A DNA stretch of 64,000 bases, from assembly GCA_030407085.1 (NCBI GenBank), contig CM059585.1:8301001-8365000 (forward strand), given 5' to 3'. Below, in pieces: positions 21,827-33,540 of the stretch; positions within the stretch are counted from its first letter, which is position 1, and the number at the start of each line of letters is the position of its first letter. The position numbers and the translations under genes were made by a program. This DNA comes from Trichopria drosophilae. Lineage: Eukaryota; Arthropoda; Insecta; Hymenoptera; Diapriidae. The notes under the pieces were generated by a model, which was given only the letters and a program-made list of their open reading frames with translations, did not search any database and had not been told where the DNA came from.

Positions 21827-22394
21827 CTACTTGAGAGTTTCTTGATAAAACATTTGAAACGAAATCGGAAAATAGTAATAAGTTGGTGACTGTTAACTTG
21901 CCTCTGATAAAACCATGTTGATTGTCAATTATGTGCTTGGAAAGAACATCATATAACTTATTTGCATCGATAAAGTCAAACAGCTTCGGAATGCAACTGA
22001 TCACAGCTACTGGACGATAGTTCTCCATATCGCTGTTGTCACCACTTTTATAAATAGGAGTAATAAAAATTTCTTTCAAGCTTGATGGAAAAACGCCGTT
22101 GTTTAATGAAGCATTAAATAAACAACACAATGGATTTATCAAAGGTACAGCACAGTTTTTAATAATAATGGATAGAATACCATTCGACCCTAACGTGGAC
22201 GTTGGCTTAAAATTCCCAATAGCTTCCTTGTTCTCATTAGAAGATATTGTGAATGGATTGATGGAATTTCTCGGGACAGGGTGTATCAATGACGGGTTCA
22301 AATTTTTATTTATAGAATAGACGGAACTAAAATAAATGTTGAATAAATTCGCTATCCCGTTAGAATCGGAAGATGATTTATTGCAAATGTTCAT
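21827..22394 (-). pseudogene. RT N-terminal region of Jockey-like copy A
   Basis: The 194-residue frame includes GSNGILSIIIKNC, KEIFITPIYKSGD, MENYRPVAVISCIPKLFD and HGFIRGKLTVTNLL, the conserved fingers/palm blocks of Jockey-clade RT (NYRPI and HGF-R-G-S). The end of the open frame (VDTVTS) runs into the solo LTR. The matching paralogue at 62839-63315 has the same blocks. Confidence 0.88.
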
Positions 22395-22405
22395 CTTGGA
22401 GGGTA

Positions 22406-23645
22406 CCGTAAATTGGGGTAAAGTCGGCTTGACAGGAAAAGTCGGCCATTCGATAACCTATTTTAAAATATTTAATTATCCTTTTTCTAGAGAGAAAAGT
22501 CGAAGATGTGCAATTGTTTTAGTTAGTAGGAATGTCAAACTTTCATTTACAGTTTATTTGACTCAAATTCATCGATAAGTTTTAATAAAAACGTCTTTTA
22601 TGTGTGACTGTATATTTAGCCTCTAAAGTAAGTAGTGTGAAAAAAGCACTTGTAAATAATTGTACAAATCTTTTATGTAAAATCAAACTATGTATCGCAT
22701 AGCCTATATCTCTAACCTAATTTACGATAAAAAATGACCTCAATAAGATCATTAGATGTCGCAAAATATCGGTTTCTCTAAAAATGTAACATTTGTAGGG
22801 AAAAGTCGGCCATGGGGGAAATTTATAAAACAAAGGCGGATTCTTCTAGATTGTTCAAATATTCAACGGAACAATTACAGAATGCAATACGAGAAGCAGA
22901 GAAACGTCACAGATTAATGTTACAAATTTCAAAATTAAAAATGGCTGAATCAACATGGCGCCATATCGGGTCCGACATTTCGAATTTCGAAATCGAATCA
23001 AATTTCAGATTTTGGTCTGGCCATATTTCATCCGCCACTTTGAATTACGAAAATCTGAGGACATATTCTTAATCAGCGGCCCGAAAACCCCCAAATACAG
23101 AGTTTCATTGAAATCGAATTAAGCTTCGGATTTTCGTCTGCTATATTGGATCAGCCATTTTGTATTTTGTGATTTTGACAACATATTCGTAATTAGCGGC
23201 CTCGAAAACCCCCGAGTACAAAATTTCAATCCATCATTGAAATAGATATTGATTTACCTACAAGAAGAAAATTATTTACAGGTGGGGCACTGACAGTCCC
23301 ACTACGCCTGAAAGGGTTAAAGAGCGGTTTTCACACTTAGAAATTTATGAGATGGCCATATTTTATTTCCGATAGTGTTAGAAAATTGTTTTGTTTTATT
23401 ACAATAGCTTATTTTTTCGATATATGACGATAGCCGACTTTACCCCGCATTTGGGGTAAAAGTCGGCGATGACAAAATAGTATATACCGTTAATTCTAAG
23501 AAGTAATTTTATTTTCTATTACATAGATCTTAAAACAGAGGAGTTAAAGATTACTTATTAAAAATACCAATAATTATTTTAAGTTTTCTAGTGAGGATTT
23601 AAGCAAAAAACCATGAAAAATAGCCGACTTTACCCCAATTTACGG
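22406..23645. mobile_element. TA-flanked MITE, CCGTAAATTGGGGTAAAGTC termini
   Basis: The left end (22406) and right end (23645) are inverted copies for about 24 bp, and TA lies outside each (22404-22405, 23646-23647). The GTCGGC core of the terminus recurs internally (about 22438, 22804, 23410-23470). The interior carries the 122-bp AAAATGGCGG module inverted at about 22930-23250, and a GAAAGGGTTAAAG end near 23310 that looks like a TTAA-element terminus. So this may be an element inside an element. No coding sequence. Confidence 0.8.
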
Positions 23646-23647
23646 TA

Positions 23648-24243
23648 GTGTATTACTATGTCGCGTTGAATTAATATATGACCAAAAAGTTTTAATGTTT
23701 GTTTTCGATTTCGTTGCAATGCCCTCAATATAAGTTTTATAGAGCTCTTTAGAAATTTTTAGGCAATTTGCGCGAAGACGTTTGAATTCAATATAATCCG
23801 CAGGTAATCTAAACCTTTTCCAACACCTGTGTACTTTTTTCTTTCTAAAAACCAATTCCTTAAATTCGGGACTGTACCACGGAGGAAAATGAGTCGATGT
23901 TAGCATTAACGGAGTGTGCTTCAAAATACTCGTTTATAAAATATTATGAAAATTTGAAAGCGATCTTTCGACGTCTATATCATTTAACGCATTGGTCCAA
24001 TCGATGGAAGATAAATCCCTATTAATATCAGCAAAGTTTAATTTATTGAAGTTAAGAGAAGAAAAATTATAAGTAGAGGATTGTTGACTATCAAATGAAA
24101 AATCGAAATAAGCGTGGATATGATGAGAGTCTGTTGGGATAAGAAAGTCCGGACTGTCGTGGTATGAGATATTTGGAAAAGATGAAAACATGAGGTCTAA
24201 TGAATAGCCTTTGCTGGGATGATCAAGGCATATCAACTTTCTT
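23648..24243 (-). pseudogene. Endonuclease C-terminus and linker of Jockey-like copy A
   Basis: Two frames (24243-23934 and 23924-23640) read KLICLDHPSKGYSLDLMF, DSHHIHAYFDFSFD, then PPWYSPEFKELVFRKKKVHR, the typical end of the APE endonuclease and the basic linker ahead of RT in Jockey-type ORF2. One frameshift separates them. The sequence stops abruptly at the DIRS-like element. Confidence 0.82.
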
Positions 24244-25041
24244 GAGCTCAAAGCAGCTTTTTTAGCTATTAAATGTCTTGCCAGGTCCTGTCACAACACA
24301 CAGATTTTGTTATGAATTGATAACCTTACAGCTCTTGCATTCATAAACAAAATGGGAGGTTCCAAATCAGAGGATTTACATTCATAACGAAAGAATTATG
24401 GGAATGGTGTATCCAGAGAAACATTTGGCTTTTTGCCGAATATGTAGAGACAAAGGAGAACATAGCAGATGAGGGATCTCGAGTATCAAATCTAAACACA
24501 GAATGGGAGTTGGCAGAACATGCATTCTGGGAAATTTGTCAAAAATTTGGAATGCCAACGATTGATTTGTTTGCCACACGGGTAAATGCAATATTCCAAA
24601 GATACTGTGCTTGGGAAAGAAATCCTGAAGCCATCTTAATAAATTCTTTTACGTTCTCCTGGAAAAATGAATTCTGGTACGCAATCATTTTCACTGATCC
24701 CAAAGGTCTTAATGAAAGTTAGAGAAGAAAAATCTACTGGAATCTTGGTTATTCCATTTTGGACCGGACAACCATGGTTTCCGGATTTTGAAAGACAGCT
24801 TACCACAAGCAAAATTAGTTTCGCTACATCGTCTAAATTTCTTCTCTCTCCCTGTAGCCAGATCAACCATCCACTATCAAACAACCTTACCCTGGTTGCA
24901 GGGGTTGAATTACCGGCAGGCACTGAAGGCAATTCCATGGCAGAGAATACCTTTAAGCAGTACGATGCAGCCCTCAAGATCTGGTGGAACTTCTGTATGT
25001 CAGGAGCACTAACCCTTTCACAGCAAACGAAGATACGATCC
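24244..25041 (+). pseudogene. DIRS-like retroelement: RNase H and linker region
   Basis: The start reads ELKAAFLAIKCLA and then DNLTALAFINKMGG, the RNase H motif typical of DIRS elements. Next come WEWCIQRNIWLFAEYVETKE and NIADEGSRV, then FGMPTIDLFATRVNAIF and FSLIPKVLMKVREEKSTGIL, a signature linker between RNase H and recombinase in DIRS-type elements. Stops near 24310 and 24387 and frameshifts near 24690 and 25030 inactivate it. The rest of the RT lies outside, cut off at the junction with the Jockey-like element. Confidence 0.82.
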
Positions 25042-25045
25042 TGAT

Positions 25046-25800
25046 TTGCCTAACAAAAAGATTCAAGGAGGAGCGACTTATGGTACCCTGAATACCCTGA
25101 GATGTGCCATCTCCTTAATTAATAACGGTGAGTTCTCAAACAGTCCTTTATTAAATCGGTTCGTTAAAGGAATATATCGGTTACGACCTAGAGCACCCAA
25201 ATACGAGTCTACTTTGGACGTAGAGGTGGTTTTCACGATGATAGCATCATGGGACCCTGCGTCAGATTTGGACCTGAAAAAGTTAACCATTAAATTAATA
25301 ACTCTATTGGCAATAGGAACCGCTTTCAGGGTACGATCACTGTCGCTAATCAAACTTGATAATATCAAAGAACTGGAGACTGGAATTGAAATCAGGATTA
25401 GGGACTTGATCAAGACATCGAAACATGGAACGGCTCCTCAATATACATTTTTTCCTCTGTTTGATTCTCGAAAGCATTTGTGCATAGCATGAACTCTGAA
25501 ACAATAGATGGAAGCCCCCAGGAACATAAGAGGAAACATTGCAGAGCTCCTTTTTTCCTTTCGACAACCACATCAGGTTGTTGGTTCCCAAACTATAAGT
25601 CGTATAAGACAACCACACATGAATAAGGTATAAGCACAGAATTTGGAGCACACAATACCAGGCATGCATCGACTTCAAAAGCCTGGTTAAACGGCATGGA
25701 TATAAATACCATAAAGTCAGCTGCAGGGTGGTCGGAGAATTCCAAAACCTTTGGAAGATTTTATAATCGGCCGATCGAACCACCAAAATCGTTTTCAAGA
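25046..25800 (+). pseudogene. DIRS-like tyrosine recombinase
   Basis: The 148-residue frame reads MIASWDPASDLDLKKLTIKL and TAFRVRSLSLIKLDNI, the first catalytic Arg region of DIRS tyrosine recombinases. After frameshifts, 25650-25790 reads HNTRHASTSKAWLNG, then AAGWSENSKTFGRFYNRPI, supplying the H-x-x-R, the second His/Trp position and the nucleophile Tyr (FYNR). DIRS elements integrate a circular DNA copy with this enzyme instead of a DDE integrase, so no target duplication is expected. All catalytic positions are recognisable even though the frame is broken. Confidence 0.82.
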
Positions 25801-26422
25801 TCAGTTTTCTCTTTATAGTTTTAATATTTTACGGTTAAACGAGACTGTTATGAAACTAGTCGATTAAACATTTTGAATGTGATATGGGCAAATCTGCGAA
25901 ACCTTTATATTTCGCGTCACCGTGTATTTTTGAGCATTTTTATTTTATTTTAAAATTCCAGTTAACGCATTCATGTCAATTTTTTACGATTTTCTGTAAG
26001 TTTAGTGATAGAATAACATATATAAATGGCTAAGAAGACATTATTGTTTATTGTTTAAGTAGTATAAATAAAAAAATATGAAAACATTCCGTTTTTTTCG
26101 AAGAAATTCATTAATGGCAATGTTTTTCGTGATAATTGCTTAAAATTTTTAACTCGAGGATTTTCGGGGTCTCTGATTACCAGATTATCAAAATAAAAAT
26201 TCGGTTATGAACTAATGATTTTCATTACTATAGTACTTATCAGTTATGATTACTTTATTAAATGTAAACATTGACTCGTACAAGATGGCGTGGACGGGAA
26301 AAGACGCGCGCGATATTCCGCCTGATTGCTTGAGTCATATCTGTCACCGTAATAGGAAAGTTTCTATGGTAGTGTGTATAATTTGTGATGGCGGTTTTTG
26401 ACAATCAGAGATTGTCAGAAAA
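25801..26422. other. No gene; possible 5' region of the next non-LTR element
   Basis: AT-rich. A worn copy of the 122-bp module (GATTTTCGGGGTCTCTGATTAC) lies near 26160. From about 26275 GC content rises and CAAGATGGCGTGG appears at 26280. As non-LTR elements carry internal promoters in a short 5' UTR, this may be the 5' end of the element whose ORF1 starts at 26423 or 26522; no target duplication was found. Confidence 0.4.
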
Positions 26423-27691
26423 GTGCAGAATGGCAAGGGATTTTTTGTCTCAAGACACCTAATTGTTTGTCCTGCGCACTCTAACCTAGGTGGAGATATA
26501 ATTCAGCGCTGTGATCGAAATATGGGTGACATCGAGAAAATTAATATTGAAAAGAAAATCTCTATACTTCAAAAACACCTCGAAAATATGAATAATGGAA
26601 TGAACAGCACATGTGAGATTGAAAGTGAAGATATGGAGTATGGTGATACAAATGATGTGGATGAAACTTCGTCAGTTATTAGCGAAACAGCATCAATTAT
26701 TAACGATAGATCGAAGAAACGTAAATTGGAACAAAGCAATGATGTGAGTACCGAAAATGAATTATTAATGGAACTAAACAATGAAATTAAGGAGAATAAC
26801 GGGTTATTACGTGATAAAATAATACTATTAGAAGAAAAAAATGATTATTTGAGGAAAGAAATTACTCGATTAAAAGAGACAAATACAACGACTTACTCAA
26901 ACATTACAAAATATTCAACACCGCAATTACCCAAAGTAAACAGAAAGCTACCTACACTGAAAATTAAACCAACAACAATACAAGAGGCAAAACAAACAAA
27001 ACGCGAAGTTACGAATACAATTAAAATCAACAACACAGACATTGGAATAACTGCAATCAAAGAAAATAAAGACGGTGCTGTAATAATCAAATGTGATAAT
27101 TTAAAGAGCATTCAGAAAATTAAAGAACAGATAGATTCGACCTTAGAAAATAAATACGAGACTGAATTACAGAAATTTAGAAATCCGACGGTTAAAGTAG
27201 TCGGAATAAATAAAGAAATAGCTAAAGAAGAAATTGAAACGACTCTGAGAAACCAAAACCAATTGAATGATCCAGAATACTACTTATCTGTCAAGCACAC
27301 ATATATTGTACAAGGTAAAAATACACAAACTGGGATAATTGAAATAAATGGGAGAACATATAAAAGAATTATGGCCAACAAAAAAGTCTTCATAGGGTGG
27401 GAATGCTGCCCTGTGTATGAGGTATTCGACATGAAGAGGTGCTTTAATTGCTGCGGATATGGTCATAGTGCGGCAAAATGTCGAAGTACAAAAAAATGTA
27501 AAATGTGCGCTGAGGGTCATGATTGGAGAGAATGCAATAAGGAGCGACATCAATGTACCAATTGCATTACAAGCAATAAAATTTATAGAACTGAAAGAAG
27601 TATTGATCATATGGCGGATGAAGAAGAAAAATGTGATACGTATAAATTAAAAAACCAGTATATTATATCAAGGACTGATTACCAGACATAA
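26423..27691 (+). CDS. Non-LTR retrotransposon ORF1 (coiled coil and zinc knuckles)
   Basis: A 422-residue open frame. The likelier functional start is the Met at residue 34 (MGDIEKINIEKK, 26522). Residues 110-155 form a Leu/Ile heptad-rich, highly charged coiled coil. Residues 195-330 look like the RRM-like/basic region of gag-type ORF1. Residues 340-353 are a perfect CCHC knuckle (CFNCCGYGHSAAKC), followed by C359-x2-C362-x3-H366-x4-C371 and C378-x2-C381. Such proteins bind element RNA and act as chaperones. Its stop codon overlaps the next ATG as TAATG. No stop disrupts the frame, so this copy is comparatively young. Confidence 0.87.
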   Translation: MQNGKGFFVSRHLIVCPAHSNLGGDIIQRCDRNMGDIEKINIEKKISILQKHLENMNNGMNSTCEIESEDMEYGDTNDVDETSSVISETASIINDRSKKRKLEQSNDVSTENELLMELNNEIKENNGLLRDKIILLEEKNDYLRKEITRLKETNTTTYSNITKYSTPQLPKVNRKLPTLKIKPTTIQEAKQTKREVTNTIKINNTDIGITAIKENKDGAVIIKCDNLKSIQKIKEQIDSTLENKYETELQKFRNPTVKVVGINKEIAKEEIETTLRNQNQLNDPEYYLSVKHTYIVQGKNTQTGIIEINGRTYKRIMANKKVFIGWECCPVYEVFDMKRCFNCCGYGHSAAKCRSTKKCKMCAEGHDWRECNKERHQCTNCITSNKIYRTERSIDHMADEEEKCDTYKLKNQYIISRTDYQT

Positions 27692-28011
27692 TGGATCAAG
27701 TTGCTCAAATTCTATATGAGAATGACGAGTTAAGACAAACGCGAACCGTTTACACACATGAAGACTGCTATAGCGTGCTTCAAACTAATACAAACCTTAA
27801 TGTAAACACTAGAAGCTCTGTACGGAAGGTAGCAGCATACCCTACATGGTCAAAAACAGTTAGTAGAAGATCTTTTATTTACATCGCAACAAAATTATTT
27901 AACTTTTTGAGTTGCTCAGAAAGTGAAGAGATTTCCATAAATAGAAGCACAATCAGTAAAAAATCGCAACAGTGGATCAAGAAACATCCGAACATTTGGA
28001 ACATCGTTTAG
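27691..28011 (+). pseudogene. ORF2 remnant with internal deletion of endonuclease and RT
   Basis: The frame opens at the ATG that overlaps the ORF1 stop (TAATG), the expected start of ORF2. After about 45 residues it reads TWSKTVSRRSFIYIATKLFN, followed by KKSQQWIKKHPNIWNIV and a stop, which resembles the extreme C-terminus of non-LTR ORF2 proteins. About 900 residues of endonuclease and RT are missing, so the copy appears internally deleted with both ends retained. The joint is probably between 27720 and 27830; the C-terminal assignment is inference from pattern. Confidence 0.6.
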
Positions 28012-28352
28012 GAATAATCAAATAAAGGAAAGATACCATATGCAACTGTAAAACAACTTGACTTCACATACATTCTTCGCATAGAAGAATTCTTGAACAT
28101 CTACTCCTTTTTACCATATGGTGTTGCGGATGAGCACCTAAGCTCTTGCACACCACATACGGCGCTAGTGCGCACCTGCATGTACATATATATATATATG
28201 TACATAATTGCATATATGATTTTCATATTATTGAAATTATCTGCATTAAGTTTATCTATTTTTATTTAACTTTATGTATTGTTATCAATTGTAAGAATTA
28301 TATGTATGGAAATATGTGTGTGCAATAAATATTCATTCATTCATTCATTGAC
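28012..28352 (+). repeat. 3' UTR and ATTC-repeat tail of the same non-LTR element
   Basis: After the ORF2 stop there is about 310 bp of noncoding sequence with an alternating TA/CA run (TACATATATATATATATG, 28183-28203). It ends in GCAATAAATATTCATTCATTCATTCATTG (28320-28350), a simple-repeat tail of the kind non-LTR elements carry in place of poly(A). Confidence 0.65.
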
Positions 28353-28975
28353 AATATTGTAAACCTAAATGTTATTAAATCATATATGTAAACAAGAACA
28401 GAAAATCTAAAGTCCTGTATGTTGTGTACAAGGTACGCTAATTACTTAATTGTGCTATTGTTTACACTTGTATTATTCAAATCGAAAACAAACATTACAT
28501 TCTATATTTGAGTCATCAAAATTGTATCATTTCAGTACTTTTTAATTATAAATTTTACATTCAAATTGATAATTGCATGTAGAAATTTCTCAAATGAAAG
28601 CACTTTCTTGATGTGTAGTTCAGTTAGTGTTCAGATTTTCAAAATTCAATATGGCGGCTTCAAAATAGCAGCTCCAAAATGGCGAACCTCTCCTCTAAAT
28701 TTTAAGAGTTAACATCACTAACATAAAAATTCTCAGATGATAATTTTCACTCTTCAGCTTTGCTTAAAAAATGAAGTACACTTCGTCATTTGTTACCTCT
28801 TAATCTATATATCAACATATAAAAATTCCAATAATCTACTTAACACATAAAACTTTTTTGATTTTATGACTCCAAATTCAAAGGTTTCGCGGATTTTCCC
28901 ATATGAACAGGATTAATAATACGCGTTGACGGTTAACCTCTATGTTCTTTAAAACTGTAAACAAGTTAATCATTT
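28353..28975. other. No gene; module remnant at 28630-28690
   Basis: AT-rich. One decayed copy of the AAAATGGCGG module lies at 28630-28690 (CAATATGGCGGCTTC, then CCAAAATGGCGAACC). A GGTTAACCTC at 28931 could be a TTAA-element end, but I found no partner. Confidence 0.5.
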
Positions 28976-29796
28976 CCCAGCAATCGAATTTGGATAGAGT
29001 TGTATAGAATGGATTCAATTATTAAATTCTGAATCCATACTTTGGTCAACGGTGAATCCATTTTAATACGTTAATACAATTCTATTCGTTCATACGAATA
29101 AAAAGGTTACTTTCTGAATTCATATTAATCCAAAAAAAGTTGTCTTTTTAAAAATTAAATCTTAAATACATCCGTATTCAACATTACGGATTCAAAACTA
29201 TCTAAGTGTATCCATTTCAATCCAAAAAAAGTTTCCTATTTAAAAACGAAACATTGAATGTATCCGTATTCAACATTACGGATTCAAAACTATCCAAGTG
29301 TATTCATTTCAATCCAAGAAAAGTTGCCTAATTAAAAACGAAACATTGAGTGCATTCCTATTCAACATTACGGATTCAAAACTATCCAAGTGTATTCATT
29401 TCAATCCAAGAAAAGTTTCCTATTTAGAAACGAAACATTGAGTGCATTCGTATTCAATATTACGGATTCAAAAGTAGCCAAGTGTATTAATTTCAATTCC
29501 AAAAAAGTTGTATTTCAAAAACAAAACTTTGAATACATCCGTATTCAACATTACGGATTCAAAACTATCCAAGTGTATCCATTTCAATCCAAACAAAGTT
29601 TCCTATTTAAAAACGAAACATTGAATGCATCCGTATTCAACATTACGGATTCAACCCGCTAAACATGTAACGTAAATAAAACGTTACATGTTATCCCATT
29701 TATGGCAAAAAAGTAACGTTTCGTAACAACGTTTTGACGCCGTTTACACCACAATACAAATAAAAACTATCTAAGCGTATTCATTTCAATGCAAAA
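28976..29796. mobile_element. CCCAGCAATCG-terminus element with 92-bp tandem array
   Basis: The left end is CCCAGCAATCGAATTTGG (28976), the same terminus as the elements at 39823-41251 and 60777. Inside, CCGTATTCAACATTACGGAT, itself a short palindrome, recurs at 29171, 29263, 29355, 29447, 29538 and 29630: a 92-bp unit in about six copies. Near 29653-29760 the array is interrupted by about 107 bp containing CATGTAACGTAAATAAAACG, after which TAAAAACTATCTAAGCGTAT resumes the unit. The expected right terminus (complement of CCCAGCAATCG) was not found, so the right limit is approximate. Confidence 0.7.
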
Positions 29797-32700
29797 GAAG
29801 AGGTCTGAAGCGTGAATATACACCTTTTAAGTACCCCACGAAGCCTTATTCATTATTATCAACGAAACTTATAATTAGAACACACATGTAACACAATTAT
29901 TATCATTTACTATGTATTAGAAATTGATTCAGAGTGGTAAATCAGTAGTTGGCGTCACGCGCAGTCTTTGTTTCATGTTATAAGCCTCGTGTACTATTGA
30001 TTGTGATTTCATGTTAATAGTATGTCAATAATATCTTTTAAAAAATTACATTCCATAAACAAAATTAATGAAAATTAACTTTTATATATAAAAATGTTTG
30101 AAAGATAAGTATTTTTTTCTTATAAATTAATCAGAAACTCTTCCTGTACGCTTCCCAAAGCGTACATAGCCGTTCACAAATATGCAAAACGTTCAACTCT
30201 TAAAATATGCATATCCACGTTTTAAGTACTCCTATCGAACTTTCGTGGAAGCGGTTACTTGCGCGTTTACCAAACGTCAATTTCACGCTTTTTGAACTCT
30301 TAATGGATGCTCATATTTTTGGCAGGATAATTAAAGTTGGTTCCAACGCACACGAAAGAAGCTGCAATAATAATCAAATCGATCAACTGATTTATTGTCG
30401 AGTTACAACTGCAGCAATTTTTAGAAATTTCCTTTCGAGAAAAACGAATTTAAAGTTTGAATTCCTGATTTCATAGTGATAAATCTAGAAACATCATACC
30501 TAAAAAAAAATTGATTACTGGTCAACTTATTGAAAAAAATTGAAATTTGCACTAATTAATAGCATAAATGTTTTAGAAACACAATTTTTTTTGACATTTA
30601 AACAAATTTTCAATTTCATACAGGAAAACGGACGATACGTCAATCAAAAAGTACATAAAAAGTGCACAAAATGCCTGTACAAATTGGCAGCTTTTTTATA
30701 ATAGTTTACGGAATTTTTCGGAGATCTGAGTTTAAAAGATTTCTTTCCCATTTTCAATTACATGAAATCCTTATTTTACCAAATAACTTTCTTGTAAACA
30801 ATGATGAAAAACATAATTTTTTAACACTCCGGGAAGTAAAACAATATTGGATTTTTTTTTAACATTTTTGTTTATATTTCCATTTCTAATTTATGAATTT
30901 TGAGCTCCAGTATATCGATATTCATTCAGACCAAGACTATTTTTCATTTTTGTCCGCCGTATTGGACACGCCATTTTGAATTTCAAATTTTTTAGTTTGG
31001 CTTCGTAATCAGCGACCCTAAAAGCTTACAGAAAAAGTTTTATTTGTTTCACGACGTGACAGAAATCTTTTAAAATCAGATCTCTAAAAATTTGGAAACA
31101 TGTCTTCAAAAAGTTTGGATTTTCTGCTATCAAATAAACTAATTATATCATAGGTTTTCAATACAGACATTTTATGCACCTGTTATTCATTTTTCCACTC
31201 GTGTATCAAGTGTTTTCTCATATACATTTAAAAGTCAAATAAATTCCCAGACAGCAAGTTGATCTCGCAAAGAGTTCATAAAGATATCAGAACAAATTTG
31301 TGACCCAACAACTGAAAAAGAATTGAATCCGGAATCTGTCCATTTTCATATTAAATACGTTTCAATTCTTTGTAATCCTACAGTAAATAATTAAAAAAAA
31401 ACTGTTCCAACCGAGAATCGAACCTCGGTCCTCCGCGCAGCACTTCCGAACCACTCAACTACAATAACCACTCAACTACAGCTATTGTTTTGAATTAAAT
31501 TAAAAATAACGAATAGTTGAAACAGGGAGTATTTTCTAGATGTAATATATACATAGTTTGGTTTATAAAAAGTGCATCGAAGTTTTATTCCATTGTTTGA
31601 TAATACTTAAAAAAAAATAGATATGTGGATATATTATTGTGTCGTGTCGTCACATTTAAAACTATCTGCATGGTCCAAGTAAATTAATTATTTATCAGAC
31701 TGATCAATTTATTGACAATTTTAGTAATAATATTAGAAAAAAAATTACTAGTCTTGAAATCTAGAAAAGTTTAATAATTTCTTTTCTTGAAAATTGTAGA
31801 CTTTAGAAAAAATTTCCTTAGAACAAAAATGTCTTCGAATTGGTCGAAGAATACTCTCAAATTTTTTCAGATTTTTTGGACGACTTTTATAAAAATTTCG
31901 ATTTTTCGAATATTCGAAAAATAAAAAATTGTAACAATATATTCTGAAAAAATTTGAGAGGATTTTTTTACTCATTCTAAAACGTATTTATTCTTAGAAA
32001 ATTTTTTCTGAAGTCTATAGTTTAAAAAAAAAAACTATTGTTAAGTTTTAATTAGAAATTTGTCATTGGAGTCGCCATTTTGTGATCACCATGTTAGTTT
32101 TTAAATATCAAAAAAATTGATCTTAATACTATAACTATTGGGTCTACGTTTAATGAAGAAATTTTCTGACGACAAATTTTCTTTCGATATGAAAAAATGT
32201 TTAATAAAAAAGAACACTCGATTTTTCGCGTTATTTTTACATTTAAATCGACATATTTAAGATAGCTCAATTTTGACAACGGCATTGAAAAGAGCGACCT
32301 CGAAAATAGTAAGACATGTACCTTTCAATTTATTTGAACTTGGATTTTCATATGAAATTCTTTATTGAAATTGAAGCGAAAAAATTGTCCTTCTTGACGT
32401 TAATGGGTTAAAAAATCATATAAAAATAATATAAATAACCACATCGTCTAGAAATTATAATATCATAAGAAAAGTATACCTATTTATAGAAAAAAAAATT
32501 TTGAGGATTTCGAATTTTAATTGACATTTTACGTTTTTACTCGCGATTTACATCGCGATCTACTGGACAGTGGGTAGCTGTTTTAGCCAGACAATTTTCT
32601 CCGTGTAGGAAATTCCCAAACCATAGGAAATTTACAACGTTGAACGTGGGTTTTTCTTTCACAAATGAAAATTACAACAGATTTGTAAAGTTCATTGCCA

Positions 32701-33540
32701 TTTTTTACCGCGTAGGATCTCATTTTGAGGACTTTCTGAAAAATCTGCTGTCTAGGTTGGGATTCAATCCCCCAATGAAAGAGATCGTGTGTAAAATTTT
32801 CAGTGATTTCATGCTTACATTCGATGTGTTTCCGTTTTCGAATTGCATAAATTTACCAAATTTTAATTCAGCGTTTTCAAACACATGCGCAGTTAAATTT
32901 GAGGTTATGTTCATCTGTTTGCACACCAAAATTGCTATAATTTCGGAATGTAAATAGAAGGTAAACCGAAAATGAAATGGTATGAAATATTCATTTTCGG
33001 TCGATTATACCAAAAAAACGTATCACTTCGATAGATAAATTATATTTTGGATTCAATGTTTCGTATACGAATGCAACGTATGACATTCGTTAAAATCGAA
33101 AGACAAAAAACATTCAAAAAGAATTCGACTTGTGAAATCATGGTAAACCTTGGGAAAAGCTACGTGTTCGAAATCGAACAAACGGCCACGTATTTCCTAC
33201 GTATTTTGGCCTCCTGAAAACGAATACCGCGACAAAATTTGGCGCTCGGCCATATCTACTCCGCTATTTCGAAAAAACAGCCAAAACACGCGTTTTTTTT
33301 AAATTTGCTGAATTTCATTCGAAAATGGAAAGAAATCGAAATGTTTTTATTTTTACCGTGTGTAGACGAAAGTGTCGACGAGATTTTGATTCGAAAGAGC
33401 GCTACTTTATTGATTTAGTATTTGCTTGATATTTTTATGACTGTAAATATTTACCCAATGTTGTATTTTTCACTGGATTTGCACAAAGAAATTGAAAATG
33501 TGCTATCTTTTATAATGCATACGTTGGTAACACTGAACAA
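29797..33540. other. AT-rich DNA with degenerate repeats, no gene recognised
   Basis: No frame shows a recognisable domain; the longest (32640-32957, 105 residues) has none. Worn 122-bp modules lie near 30950-31040. A tRNA-like segment is listed separately. TTCCCAGACAGCAAGTTG at 31242 weakly resembles the CCCAGCAA terminus. A poorly preserved inverted-repeat texture rich in AAAATTTTT runs through 31740-32300. GGGTTAA near 32404 may be another TTAA-element end. Confidence 0.45.
31409..31465 (-). repeat. tRNA-like sequence (SINE-head type)
   Basis: Read on the minus strand it has TAGTTGAGTGGTT (A-box-like, present twice) and GAGGTTCGATTCTC (B box with flanking stem). A second such segment lies at 40012-40075. 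There is no complete cloverleaf with a matching acceptor stem, so it is more likely a SINE head or tRNA pseudogene than a tRNA gene. Confidence 0.5.

Larger units (their letters stand above)
19821..24243 (-). mobile_element. Jockey-like non-LTR retrotransposon, copy A, interrupted twice
   Basis: Minus-strand ORF2 fragments occur in the correct order: endonuclease C-terminus (24243-23648), RT fingers (22394-21827), RT palm and C-terminal domain (20870-19821). A TA-flanked MITE (22406-23645) separates the first two and a solo LTR (20876-21822) splits the second from the third. Removing the solo LTR and one copy of its GTAT duplication restores a continuous reading across the junction (SQVDT then IYLDF). 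The 5' part is lost where a DIRS-like element begins near 24243. A second copy of the same subfamily is at 61555-63345. Confidence 0.88.

Noticed and set aside
31409..31465. Functional tRNA gene
   Set aside because: No acceptor stem or anticodon arm could be paired, and the A-box is duplicated; more like a SINE head.
32640..32957. 105-residue ORF as a small host gene
   Set aside because: No domain, no splice or promoter context, and a competing antisense ORF; AT-rich chance frame.
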